Source of the DNA: Hyalella azteca
Lineage: Eukaryota; Arthropoda; Malacostraca; Amphipoda; Hyalellidae
Length of the DNA: 64,000 nucleotides
NCBI RefSeq assembly: GCF_000764305.2
Contig: NW_025942195.1
Span: forward strand, 1 to 64,000
Direction: 5' to 3'
The position numbers and the translations under genes are program-made. Each line of letters opens with the position of its first letter. Positions within the stretch are counted from its first letter, which is position 1. This document shows, piece after piece, positions 62,646 through 64,000 of this stretch. A model generated the notes under the pieces. The model did not search any database. It was not told the origin of the DNA and worked only from the letters and a program-made list of their open reading frames with translations.

Positions 62646-62777
62646 GACTCAATGATTGTGCCATCACTCATGATAGCCCTCGAGCCTTGACACACCCTCG
62701 CTTACCCTCTACCATCGGCTGAATTATGTCCTCCTGCCACTAGAACCTTTCCGTGATGCCCGTAAACCTATCTCTAA

Positions 62778-63040
62778 CCTCGGACACGTCGTGTGTGTGC
62801 GTCTCTTCCCTACGACACATGGTGTTCCTAATTCTTCCTTCGTATACATCCTGAGCGCATCTCTTCCGTCGGACACGTCATGAGCGTGTCTCTTCCCTCG
62901 GATACGTCATGAGCGTGTCTCTTCCCTCGGATACGTCATGAGCGTGTCTCTTCCCTCGGATACGTCATGAGCGTGTCTCTTCCCTCGGATACGTCATGAG
63001 CGTGTCTCTTCCCTCGGATGCGTCATGTGCATGTCCCCCA
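62778..63040. repeat. 29-bp minisatellite
   Basis: About eight copies of GTGTCTCTTCCCTCGGATAC plus GTCATGAGC. The central five are nearly identical and the outer ones diverged, the usual pattern of expansion from the middle. Confidence 0.92.
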
Positions 63041-63447
63041 CCCCTCTGATACCCCACATGTCCCCCTCACTCACCGTACGCCGGTATGCGTACTATCGTC
63101 GCGTCCTTCGCTCCATTGAGAAGTTTTCTCATCGTTAGCCTCTGCCGTAAACGACGGGCGGCAGCGGCGCAGCGTGAGAAGCTGCACTGCGCCGCTGATC
63201 ACGAATTGTTCGGACAAAAGTAAGCAATCGGAGGAGTGACTTGGATGACTTCAGAGGACAGGCGCCTGCGATTCAGAGCGTCTACGGCCTCACTGAATCG
63301 TCAGTGAGGCAGTAGGCTTTTGTTTGCAATAAAGTATTTGGAGTAATGAAGCCTTAATGTAGTAGCCAGCACACCAGTTATATGCGGCGACCAAGATCCC
63401 GGTAACACCTAATGGTCGGGCCCAAGTAATTCGTAACGGCAGATACC

Positions 63448-63557
63448 AGTTCAATACCAGTACAATACCAGTACAATACCAGTACAGTACCAGTACAATA
63501 CCAGTACAATACCAGTACAATACCAGTACAATACCAGTACAATACCAGTACAATACC
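63448..63557. repeat. 11-bp minisatellite CCAGTACAATA
   Basis: About ten copies with a single ACAGTA variant. It ends at an N (63558), beyond which a different satellite begins without any transition. Confidence 0.93.
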
Positions 63558-63558
63558 N

Positions 63559-64000
63559 CCTCCCACACTTCATTCATCACCCTCTGCCTCCCCAAAATTC
63601 ATTCATCACCCCTGCCTCCCCACACTTCATTCATCACCCTCTGCCTCCCCACACTTCATTCATCACCCTCTGCCTCCCACACTTCATTCATCACCCTCTG
63701 CCTCCCCAAAATTCATTCATCACCCCTGCCTCCCCACACTTCATTCATCACCCTCTGCCTCCCCACACTTCATTCATCACCCTCTGCCTCCCACACTTCA
63801 TTCATCACCCTCTGCCTCCCCAAAATTCATTCATCACCCCTGCCTCCCCACACTTCATTCATCACCCTCTGCCTCCCCACACTTCATTCATCACCCTCTG
63901 CCTCCCACACTTCATTCATCACCCTCTGCCTCCCCAAAATTCATTCATCACCCCTGCCTCCCCACACTTCATTCATCACCCTCTGCCTCCCCACACTTCA
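63559..64000. repeat. 28/29-bp satellite with a 114-bp higher-order unit
   Basis: Subunits built on CCTCCCCACACTTCATTCAT. A four-subunit pattern (28, 28, 29, 29 bp, one carrying CAAAATTC) repeats with exact 114-bp spacing; the CCTCCCACAC subunit starts at 63559, 63673, 63787 and 63901. The array continues beyond the window. Confidence 0.95.

Overview
This is eukaryotic nuclear DNA, most likely from an arthropod. The genes have many short exons and GT-AG introns, and their products look like the SmydA subgroup of SET/MYND proteins best known from insects and other arthropods. Nothing bacterial or viral was recognised. A crustacean is possible because of the very heavy tandem-repeat load, but that is inference. 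The sequence is a draft assembly: it holds two isolated N bases (5773, 63558) and an untrimmed Nextera mate-pair junction adapter (881-918).

Layout. 1-880: a 21-bp minisatellite, then the first coding exon (658-743) of a CIB-like EF-hand protein, whose splice donor sits at the start of a 31-bp tandem array that runs straight into the adapter. 919-1028: another small array. 3807-9168 and 12559-21012: two complete tandem SmydA-like genes on the + strand, 11 coding exons each, with the same intron phases and 552 and 550 residues. They carry the MYND zinc finger, the SHDC SET core and the Cys-rich post-SET region, and were clearly made by duplication. 21013-64000: no confident host gene. It holds about 20 minisatellite arrays (the largest is a 23-bp purine-rich array at 39966-41800), five copies of a short MITE-like repeat, and a 5'-truncated Penelope-like retroelement at 52443-53772 (-) with RT and GIY-YIG coding parts and 65-bp inverted ends.

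Main observations. (1) Six of the recognised exons end in a 5' splice donor that is itself tandemly duplicated, with units of 19, 31, 45, 46 and 61 bp plus one partial copy. No acceptor shows this. (2) Exon 7 of the two paralogues is about 96% identical in DNA while neighbouring exons are far more diverged, which points to gene conversion. (3) The adapter makes the join between the CIB exon and the SmydA pair unreliable.
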